Source of the DNA: Cystobasidiopsis lactophilus
Taxonomy: Eukaryota > Basidiomycota > Agaricostilbomycetes > Agaricostilbales > Chionosphaeraceae
Assembly (NCBI GenBank): GCA_001599975.1
Contig: BCIO01000004.1
Coordinates: 1,647,328-1,711,327 of the forward strand
DNA: 64,000 nucleotides
Direction of reading: 5' to 3'
The notes under the pieces are model-generated. The model worked only from the letters and a program-made list of their open reading frames with translations. It made no database searches and was not told the origin of the DNA. The position numbers were made by a program, and so were the translations under genes. This document shows, piece by piece, positions 39,118 through 50,478 of the stretch (position 1 is its first letter; each line of letters begins with the position of its first letter).

Positions 39118-40332
39118 ATGGGCCTTCTTCGTGATATCGCCAGCGGCGCGTTTAACAACCAATCCCAACAGCAACACCAACGCGCCAACCCATACCAAGC
39201 TCAGCGGCAGGGTGTTGCCGGATTCGCTCAGCGTTCGCTCCCGCCGAGCCCTAACAGCCGCGAGTCTTATCAGACGTCCGCCACTTTGTACAGCCCTTCT
39301 AACGCCCCGATCTTTTATGGCCTCCCTCCGAGCACCATAGGGACGTATCAAAGTGTGCTGGACCAACAGCCGGCACCTTCTTACGAGCAACTTTCTTACG
39401 AGCAAGGCATGTCGGCGGGCAGCCAGACCGCTGCAGCTATCGGCTACTACCAACCCAATGGCCCTCTCGCTCGTCCTCTCGCCCTACCGCAGACTGGCTA
39501 CGGCTCGTCGGCTCCCTTTGTTCGAGGCTACACCTCGGAATTGGAAGCCGCTGGCATCTCGCAGGCCGACTTTGTCGGTTTCATCGACGCCTTGAACGTC
39601 AGCTTTGTCCCGAATCCCGAAATGCAGCTCGCCAATACAGCCGCTGGGATTGCAGGTAGGTTCTGCTCGGTCTTCTCTCCGTCGAGTCGATCCAGTCTCA
39701 GCATGGACTGGACGTCAGGCTGGTTCGTTCCAGGGGCGGGAGGCCTGGCACTGACTGGCGTTCAAGTCGTCAGCCAGGTCGGGAACGCGGTCCAGACGAA
39801 GGGCTCCACAAGCCACTGCTTGAAGATGGCCAATCAAAGCCTGTTCGGGCCAAGCGGTCTTGAAGTTCGGTGCGCCGTTGACCACATCTTCAACACGTGG
39901 ATTCTGCTTGCTAATGGGATGGACAGTCTTTGCTCCACTTCCCAGCTGAACGACATCGTTGGCTTCCCATCTTACAGCTGCGGCTCCAACCTTCCTCTTG
40001 GTGCCAACTATCAAACGCAACTTCGACAATACGATGGCTACATCTCATCTCTCTCCATGGTGTTACCGCCGACCAACACTGGACGCACCGATGTGGTGGC
40101 TCAGGCTGGAACGTGGTTCACCAATCGCCAACAGCAGAAGGCCGTCCGGAAAGCAGCGGAGGACCAGGCAAAGGGCAAGCAGAAGAAGCAAACCAAATTG
40201 GAGCAAGGGTTCCTTTGGGCAAGTCGACCAGCAAGCTCCCTTTGCGCACCTCGCTCATCCGTTCCTCTATGTCGCGCTTTGCAGGTCGTCGTCCAAAACT
40301 CGTCAACTGTTGTCTCGCCTTCTTCCGTCTGA
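39118..40332 (+). CDS. Uncharacterised fungal protein with Q-rich N-terminus
   Basis: Function unknown. The start MGLLRDIASGAFNN leads into a Gln/Asn/Pro/Tyr-rich, probably disordered region (QSQQQHQRANPYQAQ; SYEQLSYEQGMS). A conserved-looking core follows: ELEAAGISQADFVGFIDALN, then after an intron GLALTGVQVVSQVGNAVQTKG, ANQSLFGPSGLEV and, after another intron, a Cys/Gly-rich stretch. This resembles a family I recall in many fungi with a 'GI(S/T)xxxFxxFIDxLN' block and no assigned role. The C-terminal part is a basic Lys/Gln-rich coil (KAAEDQAKGKQKKQ). The 3' end is uncertain: the frame ends at 40332, but an intron ending at TTTGCAG near 40285 could extend it. Confidence 0.6.
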   Translation: MGLLRDIASGAFNNQSQQQHQRANPYQAQRQGVAGFAQRSLPPSPNSRESYQTSATLYSPSNAPIFYGLPPSTIGTYQSVLDQQPAPSYEQLSYEQGMSAGSQTAAAIGYYQPNGPLARPLALPQTGYGSSAPFVRGYTSELEAAGISQADFVGFIDALNVSFVPNPEMQLANTAAGIAGRFCSVFSPSSRSSLSMDWTSGWFVPGAGGLALTGVQVVSQVGNAVQTKGSTSHCLKMANQSLFGPSGLEVRCAVDHIFNTWILLANGMDSLCSTSQLNDIVGFPSYSCGSNLPLGANYQTQLRQYDGYISSLSMVLPPTNTGRTDVVAQAGTWFTNRQQQKAVRKAAEDQAKGKQKKQTKLEQGFLWASRPASSLCAPRSSVPLCRALQVVVQNSSTVVSPSSV

Positions 40333-40586
40333 GCACCTTCATGTGCACACACACACGGGCAACACTGAACACGCTGGGTGGCATTGTTATAACGACTAGA
40401 CGTAATGCAATGGCAAACATTTCCCGAACAAAACTTCCAAGAAAGTACAAGGAGCTATCATTAACACGTGCGAAAATTAAGTAAAGTATGCTTTTCCCAG
40501 TTCATCTGGCCAGTAAATGGGACAGAGGCCAAGGTCACGGAGGCGCCACCAGCGCGGCGGGCGAAAACGTGGCGAAGAGCGATTGA

Positions 40587-42368
40587 CTACAAGCTGTCAA
40601 CGCTGAACGTGGAGTTGTTATCGTCATCCTCGGTTTCTGACCATCTGCTGACTTCGGCGCGCCGAGCTTCAGAGGTGGCCGAGTCGCGCTCGAGGCCGAG
40701 CTTGAGATTTTGCGCCCTGGACCCTACGCGACGCTGAGCCAGAGACCCTAGCGACGGCGGCAAGCACTTGGGCGGAGCCGTGCCATGAAAAATACCGAGG
40801 ATGCCATCGTAGTCTGAAGCAAAGGATGCGGCTGTCAGCGGCTGGGTCCAAAAGGTCAGAACGGCAAAGAGCGTACCGTGCCAATCGCTCTCTTCGCTGC
40901 TATCTTCCGCAGCCTCCACATGAAACATGGACCGCCTAGCAGACGGTGCCCTGCTTCGCGACTTCCGCGGCGTAGGGGACTTGGAGCTGACCAACTCCCT
41001 CGGGCTGCGAAGGTCGGCGTCAAGGAGCGACGAGTTGACGAGGGCGAGCGCTTCTGGCACCGCAAAGCCGTGCCGCCGAGGAGTGAGAGGAGCTTCGAAT
41101 TCGGACGACACGTCCAAGGGCGACCGGCGAGGGGAGGCCGGCGCAGCGGTTTTTGTCCAAAACACGTCTTCTTGGAATGTGGGCCGCGGTGACTTTGGCA
41201 GCGCTTGAAAGCTAGCGGGCGGCTCTGGCGTGCGCAAGAGGGGACTGGGGAACTGGGGAGATGTAGCAGAGGGCGACAAGCCGGGCGTGGACGCAAATAT
41301 AGCGGGGGAGTAAGGGACCGGGGTCTTCCCTTCGTCTGCTGCTGGCCGGATCCGTATCTGGTAGCGCAGCTCGCCACCAAACTGGACACAGGTCCACTCG
41401 AAGTCCAGCGGTTGGGTCGACGTCAAGTTCAAGAGCGCGCCGTCCGGGTGGTCAAAGTTCAGCACTTGCGTCGACTCTTCAAGATGCAGCTGGGCGAAAG
41501 GCGGCCGGTCTGGGGACGGCGAGTGGTGCATGGAGGGCGACAGAAACCGCGCATCGCCAAAAGCCGGCGACGTTTGAGGCACTGGCGTCCGTTGCTCGTC
41601 CACTGGCAACCTCGGCGCAGACGCGGGTGGTCTGGCGGCGGTCGCACTGGCGCTGCCGTTCGCGGTGGAGGAGGAGGTCCGCGAGCGCGAGCGCAATGAG
41701 CCATGCTGCTTGGGCAGGCTATCGAAGCGCCGGCGAAGGCTACTGCTGGGCGTGACGGGAGGCGTGTCCGGCGGGACGATACCGTTGTAAAGCTTTTGGG
41801 AGGTGGAGGCATTGCCCGAAGCGTCAGGCGTGAAAGGAGGGGCTGGCGCTGGGTGGGCTGGCGGTCGATGGAGCGCATCGATATCGGAGACTGACGAGGA
41901 GCGGCGGACCACTCGAGGCTTTGGTGTGCGAGGCGTGGGCGACCGTCGCTGCTCAACGATGGAGGGAAGATGGTGCGGTAGGGGCTCGAGGTTTCCAGAG
42001 CAGCTCTCGCTGCGGGAGCGGTGCGAGAAAGCGGGAAGAAGAGAGCGCGCTTTCTGCTGCTGTTCGGGGGGCTTTAGCTCTCACGAAGGAGGCAGGTTTG
42101 GAACACGACGACGCTTGAAACACACCTCTGGTGACGGCTTGGTCTTCTTGCGATGGAGCTTGTTGAAGATGCGCCCAGCGGCCACGGGAGTGGAGGGAGC
42201 CGAAGGCCCTGCTTCTACAACGAAGTCGATGCCGTCCGAGCGGACGATGGGCGACGACAGCAGAGAGTCGGTGGGCAACGAGCCTTTGCGGACGCCCAGC
42301 ATGCTTGGCGGCGGTCGCTGCTGCTCAGCTTCGGAGCGCAAGTTGGACAAGGACTTGCGTCGCGCCAT
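40587..42368 (-). CDS. Hypothetical Ser/Pro-rich protein
   Basis: Not recognised. The first exon starts MARRKSLSNLRSEAEQQRPP at 42368 and is joined near 42000-42100 to a long exon that stays open to 40587. The protein is mostly low-complexity Ser/Pro/Arg sequence with many SP/TP sites, which suggests a phosphorylated scaffold or signalling regulator. One denser block, STQPLDFEWTCVQFGGEL and RYQIRIRP, could be a small beta-rich domain. Near the C-terminus ASDYDGILGIFHGTAPPKCLP is the least disordered part; an in-frame intron may lie just before it. It ends in an acidic SETEDDDNNSTFSVDSL tail. Confidence 0.55.
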
Positions 42369-42846
42369 GGTGGTTGCCAGCGTTCCTTTATGCGCACAAA
42401 AAAGAGGAGGGCCTTTAGTGTCGGGTCAGGAATGCGATCGCCGTTGCTGCATTAAAAAGCTTTGGCTCCAGGAATGCGGCAATCCTGTCTGTGGCGTCAC
42501 CAAGGCTGGCGGCGGGAAGGGGTGGTGCTGGCCTGGCCGTCCAAGGCCGTCGCTCAACTAGAAGCTGGCCGAAGAGAGGTTGGATCTTGGTCGACGTAGA
42601 GTGACAGAACTCCGAGCAGCAAGCCCGGGGCAAACCGACAGGCAAAGCCAACGGTCGACGCGCCTCTCTATTTATGGGCCACGCGTCGCTCGCTCAAATC
42701 GATTAAGGTCCGAGGAATTGCAGAGATGAGGAGAGATGAGGTGTGCGGTGTGCGACGATGCAAGGAGCTATGGAGGGTATAAAGATGCGGGAATCTGAAC
42801 CAATACAAAGTGGTATACGAAGAAGGGTGGATCGGGAGAGGATCGT
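42369..42846. other. Intergenic, no gene seen
   Basis: About 480 bases between the start of the Ser/Pro-rich gene and the RPO41 stop. Presumably holds the promoter of the former and the 3' end of the latter. No supported coding or RNA feature. Confidence 0.4.
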
Positions 42847-45800
42847 CTACGAGAAGAAATACATGGAGGTAGAGACAGAATCGATGTCGAACGAGCCGCG
42901 TTTGGGAACAGGCGGCAGGATGTCGCGGAGGAGGACTGTTCGTGAGTGGGCATCGCCACGAGTTGCCGCCGTGGCTGAAGGCCGCATGGCGGCCAGATCT
43001 TCTGGAGTAAGCTCGTAGTCTTCGCCCGAGGAGCTGAAGGGAAGATCGACCTCCTGGGCGGCGCTGGAAGAGGAAGAGCTGGTGGAGGTGGTGGCAAGGG
43101 CGGGGCGCTTCGCAATGCGACCGGACTTGGACCTGGGGATATCCAATCCAGCGATGTTGAGCTGCTCTTGCAGGGGCTTGGGCAGGTCGCGCCAAAAGAT
43201 GCGAAAGCCGTCGCAGCGTTGAAGGATCTGGCAAAGCGCACGGAATTAGTCGCGAAATCACGCCTGGCGAAGTGGAAACTGCGCACTTCACGACGGAGCT
43301 GCTCTAATAGCGGTTGAGAGTGAAGCTTTATGAAGCTGTCGCGCAGAATGGCAGACATGCGGTCGACATCTGCAGCGTGCGTCCAAAAGGAATCGTGCAC
43401 CGAGGCGAACGACATGCCCTCTCGTTTGCATTCGATAGCGGTAAGCATCATGTGGGTGGCATCGAGGCTGTGGACAAAGTTGGGCGGGAAGGCGGAGGCC
43501 TGGGACCTGCTGTCGACCTCGGTCATGCTGTTCGGGTCCTCCAAGTTGATGGACTGCAAAGCCGTGTCGATCTGTGTCGCTCCGAGAGTCAGACTCGAAT
43601 TAAACCCAAAAGAGAAGCACAAAACGGACCTGCTTGCGCTTCTGGACCCGGTAAGGCTGTACAACCGGCAGTCCCAGCGGCGTCGTCCACACCATCGAGG
43701 TCATCTTTTGGCTTAGTGGTTCATCCGAGGGGTTGTGGTCGTCTGTCGAAAGGCGTTCGGGTGGAATAGACCGGCAAACCAGGCGACAGCAGAGCGAGAG
43801 CCACTTTTGAATTTGAGTGGCGTTGGCGAACAAGTCGCCAATGCTCGCGAGCGTCTGTTGGAAAGGAAGCATGCTTAGTCACTGCTATAAGAGCCACAGC
43901 GATATTGACACACCATTTTGGCCAAGTACTGAGCGCATTGCCACACCTTGTCCTCGGGCACCAGCTGCAGGAGGACAAGCTGCTTGGTGATCATCCGGAC
44001 AGCGCCGATGAAAGTCACGCCTAGGCACAAATGGTCAGCTCAAAAACCAAAAGGCTTGTCAACGAAGCCCAAAAGCCATACCATAGACGACGGTCATAAC
44101 CTGGTTTGTCCGTGAGCAGCTGCACATGAGGCGGCTGGTGCTGATGACGCACCGTTTGCTTGACCACTTTGCGTGATACTTTTCCAACCAGAAACCCGGC
44201 AAGCTCGTCGCCCTTGGCGGCATCTGCCTCGACTTGCTGGGAGACCAGCGCCGCCACCTTGCCGTAGACGTCCGACGGCTTGCTGCCTGCGACGAGATTG
44301 ACAGCTTCGGCGCCGTCAGGGTCTCCTCCCAGGGCTGCGTAATGCTGCAGGCCGTTGCAGGTGCCGTCTTGGTGGACGGGCTGCCTGGATTCGTACAGCT
44401 CGGGGTTAGGGGAACGCAGAGCCGCGGCCAGGTCGATGCACGTCGCCAGGCATTGCCAAGGGTCTTCAGCTTTGAGCCACCACCGGTCTCCAGTTAGTGG
44501 GCGGTCGGCAGAATCGAAGATGTCGTGCACATGCATGTCAGCGAACCGAGCTCGCTCTTCAATGCTGACTTTGTCGAAGCCGTACAGGTTGGCGATGTGG
44601 ATCTTGACCCATTTCAGGCCGGTTGCGCCCAGAGGCTTCGGGTTGGCGAACTCGAGCAGCCCCCTAGAGAGGTCGTCGCCGATGTGCGAAAGATTCGGCG
44701 GGATCGGGTAGGCTCTGCCGCGAAAGTCAACGTTGTGTGGGAAATACATGGTCTCGCCAAGGTACTGTAGAGGCTTGCTTGTAAGCTCAGGCGATTGGGG
44801 GGACAAAGCCCAAAAAGGGACGTACAGCTCGCGCGATCTCCAGCTTGTAGTTGATGGAGCACCGCTGGCTGTGCATCGAGCCGCGGTTGCGCATGACGTC
44901 GCTGGTCTGCTTCTTCCACGCCGTGTAGACGTGGATGTCGCCTTTCACATTGTCGGGCTTGTCCGGCAGCTTGATGTTGAGCAAAGGGTCCTTCATGGGC
45001 ACGTCGGCGATGGCCTCGCCCGAGTTCCAGACCTCGCTGATCACGTCGTACATCTTGCGGTTGATCCGCCACGCCGTGCTGCCCAGGTAGTCCAAGGCGG
45101 CGTAGACATCGGTCAGGTCGCCCTGGCGGTCTGCGAACCCAAGCTGGGTCTTTTGTTCGGTCGAATGCTTGGTGCGCATCACTTCGGCTGTCCGAGTCCA
45201 ACGAGTTCAGCTTTCTGGGAGAGTTTTTCTCAGTTCCGAGCTTGATTTTCCCACCTTGGTGGATGATGTAGCACCCGGTGGTGGAATTTTGCCACATCCG
45301 GGGCGGGATCACCATTGGGAGCTGGCGGGGGTGCAGGATGGTCGCCATGGGGTCCTTCTCCAGCCGCTCGAGGAGCGCCTGGTTGCACCTGACCACGCCA
45401 ACCCTGTTGCCTCGGACGTATTGGTAGGCGTGGTAGAACGCGGGCTGGGTTTCGGTGCTGCCATCGAGACAAGAATTTCAACTTCGGTGGAGGCAGAAAG
45501 GCCAAATGCACGCACTGCTCGGTCCGCGTGCCATCTCGGTCCTCGATAAAGACGGTGCGCGGGATCTTGGCGACCTCGATGAGGTTGGCGACGAGGCGGG
45601 CGCCGAGCTTGGTCTTGGTGGCGGCGGACCACTCGGGCGGGGAGGCCTCGCTGTCCTGGCGCCTGCGCTCGAGCTCCTCCTTCCACAGCTTTTTCAAAGC
45701 CGTCTGCTGCCCGCCGCGCGAGGTGGAGGCGGCGGTGGCGCGGGCCAAGGTGCGGTGGAACTGCTTCTTGTTCTTGGCGGCCAGCACCTGGGCGTGGTAC

Positions 45801-47273
45801 TCCTCTTCGATGGCCCGGCCGATCTTGGCGCAGGCCAAGGCGACGGTGGTGCCGTCGGCCACCTGGCCGGTGGAGCACATGGGCAGCAAGGTGGCGATGG
45901 TGACAAACGCAAACTTCTCGGGCTCCATCAAGGAGAGCAGGTGCCGCTCGTTGCCTTTGACGTGGATGGAGGACGGGTCCTGGCTGGCCCTGGCGGTGTG
46001 GGGCACGGCGGCGTCGTCCTCGAGGCCGGCCACCTCGGCCGCCACCTTCTTGGCCAGCTCCTGCGTCCACTCCCAGATGTACGTGCGCATGGTCTTGGGC
46101 TGGTGGCTGGAGGGCGCGCCGGCGGTCATCAAGAGCTCGCGCTCCTTCTCGTACTGGCGGCGGGCGGCGTCGTAGGCGGACTCCTCGAGCAGGGTCTGGC
46201 GGCGGAGCGGGTCCGAGTGGGCGATCTGGCGCTTGGAGGTGAGGGAGGAGAGGTGCTCCCTGAGCGTGTCGAGGCGGATGGGCACGATCTGCTTGACCTC
46301 CCCGTCGTCCTGGGTGGCCGGCTTGAAGGTGGGGTCGAGGAGGGTGACGCCTTCCAAGGGGTCAATCCGCCTTTCTTCCGGCAAAGCGGCTGGCCGGTCA
46401 GCGAACGCGGCGGCGGCTGCGGCCACGAGCTCGGTGGCGGTGGTGGATTGGAACTGGACGATGCGGGCGAGGGCGTCGAGCGCATCCTCGGCGGTCAGGC
46501 TGCCCAGCGAGGCCGAGGCTTGCGAGTCGAAAATCGGCTCGTCGAGCACTTGCTTGAGCGTCAGGTCGTACCTCGGCAAGGTCTCCAAGAGGTTGATGAG
46601 CTCGGCGTCTTGGGGGACCGAGCCTTCCTCGACCTCGCTCGTCCTGAAAAGCACGCCACAGTGAGAAAACCTTTTCTTTTGTTTTGGGGGAGGTAGCCCT
46701 TGAGAAAAGGGACATTTACATTAAAGCGCCTTTGATCATGATGGCGAACGCTTCGGCGGTGGGCCGGCCGACCTGGTGCTGCTGCTTCAAAATCATGGTC
46801 CACCACTTCCACGCCTCGTCCACCTGGTCCTCCATGCCCACGTAGCTCCTGCCGGCGAGGGCGGACCTGAAGAAGGCCCTGAGGAAGGAGGCGTGCACGG
46901 ACATGGGCACAATGTCCCTCAGCTGGCCTTTGGCGTCCAAGGCGGCCAGGTCGTGGGGTAAGGTGATGCGCTCCTCGGCGTGCATGCGCTGGATCCTGGC
47001 CCAAATGTTCCTGGCCCGGTTGATGTGCCCGCCGGCCAAGCAGGCCTCGAGGATGGTGCGCTGCTCGGCGGCGGCGGAGGAAGGGAACAGGTTGAACTGG
47101 GCATACTGGCCCGCGTGCGCCGAGTGCAAGGGAATGGGCACTGGCTGGGCTTCTGCTCTGGGCTTCAAAGCGGCGGCGGTGGCTCCAGTTCTGCGCTGGA
47201 TGTGCTGGAGGGTGCGCTTCATGTCATGGTTTGCGTGCAACCCATTGTTTGAAATTTTTCTGAGCGAGCGCAT
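42847..47273 (-). CDS. RPO41: Mitochondrial DNA-directed RNA polymerase
   Basis: Single-subunit T7-like polymerase that transcribes mtDNA. The basic N-terminus ([20 protein letters not shown]) fits mitochondrial import. An N-terminal helical region ([20 protein letters not shown]) resembles the PPR-like domain of the family. Core motifs are in order: [47 protein letters not shown] (catalytic Asp), VSRKVVKQT joined over an intron to [43 protein letters not shown] and VHDSFWTHA (second catalytic Asp). The C-terminus has a Ser-rich insert and ends [14 protein letters not shown] at 42847. About 1,300 residues over many introns. The GC-rich middle produces long antisense open frames, which I do not accept. 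Confidence 0.95.
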
Positions 47274-48001
47274 GATTTCCCTTTTGGCGCTTTTTGGAGA
47301 GCATCCTTCCGAGTTTTATATACTCGCATGATGAATACCCACTGGAGAAGGCTCTGAGGCTGGCCTGTCCCTTGCCATTTGGTAGAGCCTTTGGGAGCCG
47401 CTTCAAACCTCTCTCTTGCAAAAGGGAACGCTGGTTGGCTCCTTCAGGTTTTGCCTGGATGCGCTTGTTGGACGGCCTTGCTCTGCTTGACTGCCCTCGC
47501 TCCACCCAAACTTGTTACATTCAAGGAGGGCAGGACCACGGTATCTGAACCCCCCTTCTTCCCTCCTTTTCGCCCTGTTCCCTGCCGCCAATGCAAGAGG
47601 AAAATTTTGGGAATGGGCATTATTGGGCGATAGAGGGCCTTGGAGGGTGTGTTCTCGTCCTAGTTCTAGTCATCTGTTGCCATGCTATTCGTGCACAACT
47701 GCCCCCTTGGTTTTGAGGAGAGACCAGCTGCGTCATTTTGAGCACACACAGATCGGCCCTCACCAATCGACTCTCCCTCTGCGTCGACCATCTACATCCT
47801 TGAGCTTCCCACACGCAAAGCATCAAACATCCTGAATCGAGCAATCGCACTTGGTTCCCGCTGGATGAGCAGCAGCGCCCATCAGAAATCGGTGCGCAGC
47901 TTCGATCTCTCCCTTCTCTCTCTCTCCTTCAAGGGTCGAAGGGCAAACAGATCGAAGGCTTCCTCGCTTCCGGCTCTCGCTTCTCTCCTTCCAAATCCAC
48001 C
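47274..48001. other. Divergent intergenic region RPO41 / photolyase
   Basis: About 730 bases between two starts pointing apart. No gene or repeat is supported. It presumably carries both promoters. Confidence 0.4.
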
Positions 48002-50324
48002 ATGAAGCGCGCCCCTTCGGAAGAGGCCAACAAGCCGCCAGCTGCCAAGCGCCAGCGAGCGAGCAAGAACGCGAGCGGCGACTTGGGCGATAAAGCCTCG
48101 GCTGCTGAGCTGGCCGAAGAAAGAGAGACGCCATTGGCAGAGCTGATGCGCACCATCGAGCAGTCGCACAAGTCGGCAAAGGAGCAGCCCAAAGGCGACG
48201 TCGTGCTCTAGTATGCTGCCCTCTCTTCTTCTCTCCTTTTCTCTTAAAGCTTTGAAAGCTGAAAAGGTGGTGTCCAAGTTGGATGAGAATGAAGGACCTT
48301 CGGATCTCTGACAATCGAGCCCTGGCGTGAGTACACCACCTCCTTGCATTGGTTTTCTCTCTTCCCTTCTCTAAAAGAGAGTGAACCAGACACGCATCTG
48401 CGCTGGCCAGAGAAGAGAAGAAAACGCTCGTCGTCTTGCACGTCCTCTCCCCCAGCGACTTCCGAGCCCACCAGCGCGCCAAGAGCCGGGTCGACTTCGT
48501 CCTCCGCAACCTGCGCCTCCTCCAGGCCGACCTCAACGAGTTCAACGTGCCGCTCCACGTGCTCACCCTCGCCCAACGAAAGTCCTTGCCGAACCAAGTC
48601 GTCGACTGGGCTGCCCACCTCAATTGCTCCCACCTCTTCGCCAACATCGAGTACGAGGTGGACGAGCTCCGCCAGCTGACCGCCGTGCACCGCTTGTGCC
48701 AAGAAGCAGGCGTGGCCGCCGTGTTCTCCCACGACCAGTGCCTCCTCCCGCCCGGCGCCGTCCAAACCAAGCTGGCCAAGCCCTACTCCGTCTTCAGCCC
48801 CTGGTACCGCAACTGGTGCAGCCAGCTCGCGGCCGACCCGTCCAAGTTCATCGACGAAGAGCCCTCCGCCTCCCTGCACGGCAACCCGGACTCGGTGCGC
48901 TCAGAAGCCCGCTTCCGGCCGCTGTTCGACTCCGAGGTCCCCAAAGCGGTGGACGGCTTCGAGCTGGAGCCGGAAGAGTTGAGGAGGATGGAAGAACGCT
49001 GGCCGGCCGGCGAGAGGGCGGCTGTGGACCGCCTCGACGCTTTCGTCAAGGATAAACAAGAAGCGGCCGGCTCCATCCTCGCCCAGTACTCCGCCAACCG
49101 GTCCAGGCCAGACGTGGAGAGCACCTCCAAGCTCTCGCCTTACCTGGCTGCCGGCGTCATCTCCTCCCGTGCCGTGCTGAGGGCCACCCTGCCTGTGTCG
49201 AAGAACCGCCGCTTGTCTTTGGACAAATCGACTTCCATCGGCACTTGGATCTCCGAGCTGGCCTGGAGGGACTTCTACCAGCATGTCCTGGCCGCCTGGC
49301 CGAGGGTCTGCATGGGGAGAGCGGTGAGGCGCTCCATCTCTTCAATCACACGCTTTCGTCTGATTTCGTCCTTGGGGCGGCGACACAGTTCCAAACCAAG
49401 TTCGACGACGTGGTGTGGGAGTACAACGAGGAGCACCTCCAAGCGTGGAAGGACGGCAAGACGGGCTTCCCTCTCATTGACGCCGGCATGCGGCAGCTCC
49501 GAGAAGAAGGCTGGATGCACAAGTGGGCCCCGGTCTTGCACACACTGAATTCCCGTTGGTTGAGCAACTTAATCGCCTGTTTTTTTCAGCCGCGTTCGAA
49601 TGTGGTGCGTTGCTCTCTGAGTGTGCATTTCCTTCATGCTCAAGAAGCGCTTTGAGCCCACAGTGTCGCCAGCTTCCTCTCCAAGGACCTGATGCTGGAC
49701 TGGCGCGCGGGCGAACGCTTCTTCATGGAGCAGCTCATCGATGGCGATTGGGGATCCAGTGAATAGATTTCGTTTCCGTCCTATGACTTTCCCAACTAAA
49801 GATCGTCACACAGATAATGGAGGGTGGCAGTGGTCATCCGCCACCGGTTGCGACCCCCAGCCTTACTTCAGAATCTTCAGTGGGTGCCGCTCGCCGTTAA
49901 CTGAACCTTGGAATGCTCAGTGTTTCAAGAGCAGACCCCACCACGCAAAGCCAAAAGTTCGACCCTGACGGCAAATACTTGAAGAAGTACCTCCCCGAGC
50001 TGAAGTCCCTTTCTTCCAAAGGTTGGTTTCATTCTGCCTGTCGTCCAATTGTGGCCCCAACTCATCTGTTGTTTCAGCGATCCACGAGCCGCACAAGCAC
50101 TTGTCCAAGGCTGAACTCAACAAGCTGGGCTATCCGTGAGCTCGAATGCTTCCACCGCACAGCCCCGCTCTGACCTCTTTCTCTACAGACAGCCAATCGT
50201 CGATCACTCCAAGGCCAGAAAGCGAGCCATCATTCGGTTCAAAGAGTAAGTTCTTGGCGCCCGAGTGTCCAAGGCAATGCGCTGAGTCCAACAGCGCAGA
50301 ATCGGCAGCAACGCAGACGAGTGA
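48002..50324 (+). CDS. PHR1: Class I CPD photolyase
   Basis: FAD enzyme that splits UV-induced cyclobutane pyrimidine dimers with blue light. The basic N-terminus ([19 protein letters not shown]) suggests nuclear or mitochondrial targeting. Introns 48211-48278 and 48327-48410 join DVVLYW to [15 protein letters not shown] to [12 protein letters not shown]. The FAD domain shows [80 protein letters not shown] and [22 protein letters not shown] 15-nt microexon (49590-49604) encodes most of RVRMC. The end is KEIGSNADE with TGA at 50322-50324 if the last intron ends at CGCAG; an alternative acceptor extends it to 50385. Close to yeast PHR1 in layout. Confidence 0.93.
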
Positions 50325-50478
50325 GATTGTCAGGCTTGCAATTAGAATACAAAACGGGAGTCAGAAACACAAGGGGTTGGGGTGACAAGAACAGGAAGGC
50401 TGTGGTGTAATATGCTTCGCGAGTCCAAATAGAAGTCTCCTCCTCTTGATGGCCCACAGACGAAGGTTGGCAACCTTA

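Noticed and set aside
45455-46696. 413-codon open frame on the + strand
   Set aside because: It is the antisense of the GC-rich RPO41 coding sequence, Gly/Gly-Arg-rich and without any domain; RPO41 motifs on the - strand are clear.
42847-47273. T7-phage-like RNA polymerase as a viral remnant
   Set aside because: The gene has many introns, an import-type leader and the mitochondrial N-terminal domain; it is the host's own RPO41.
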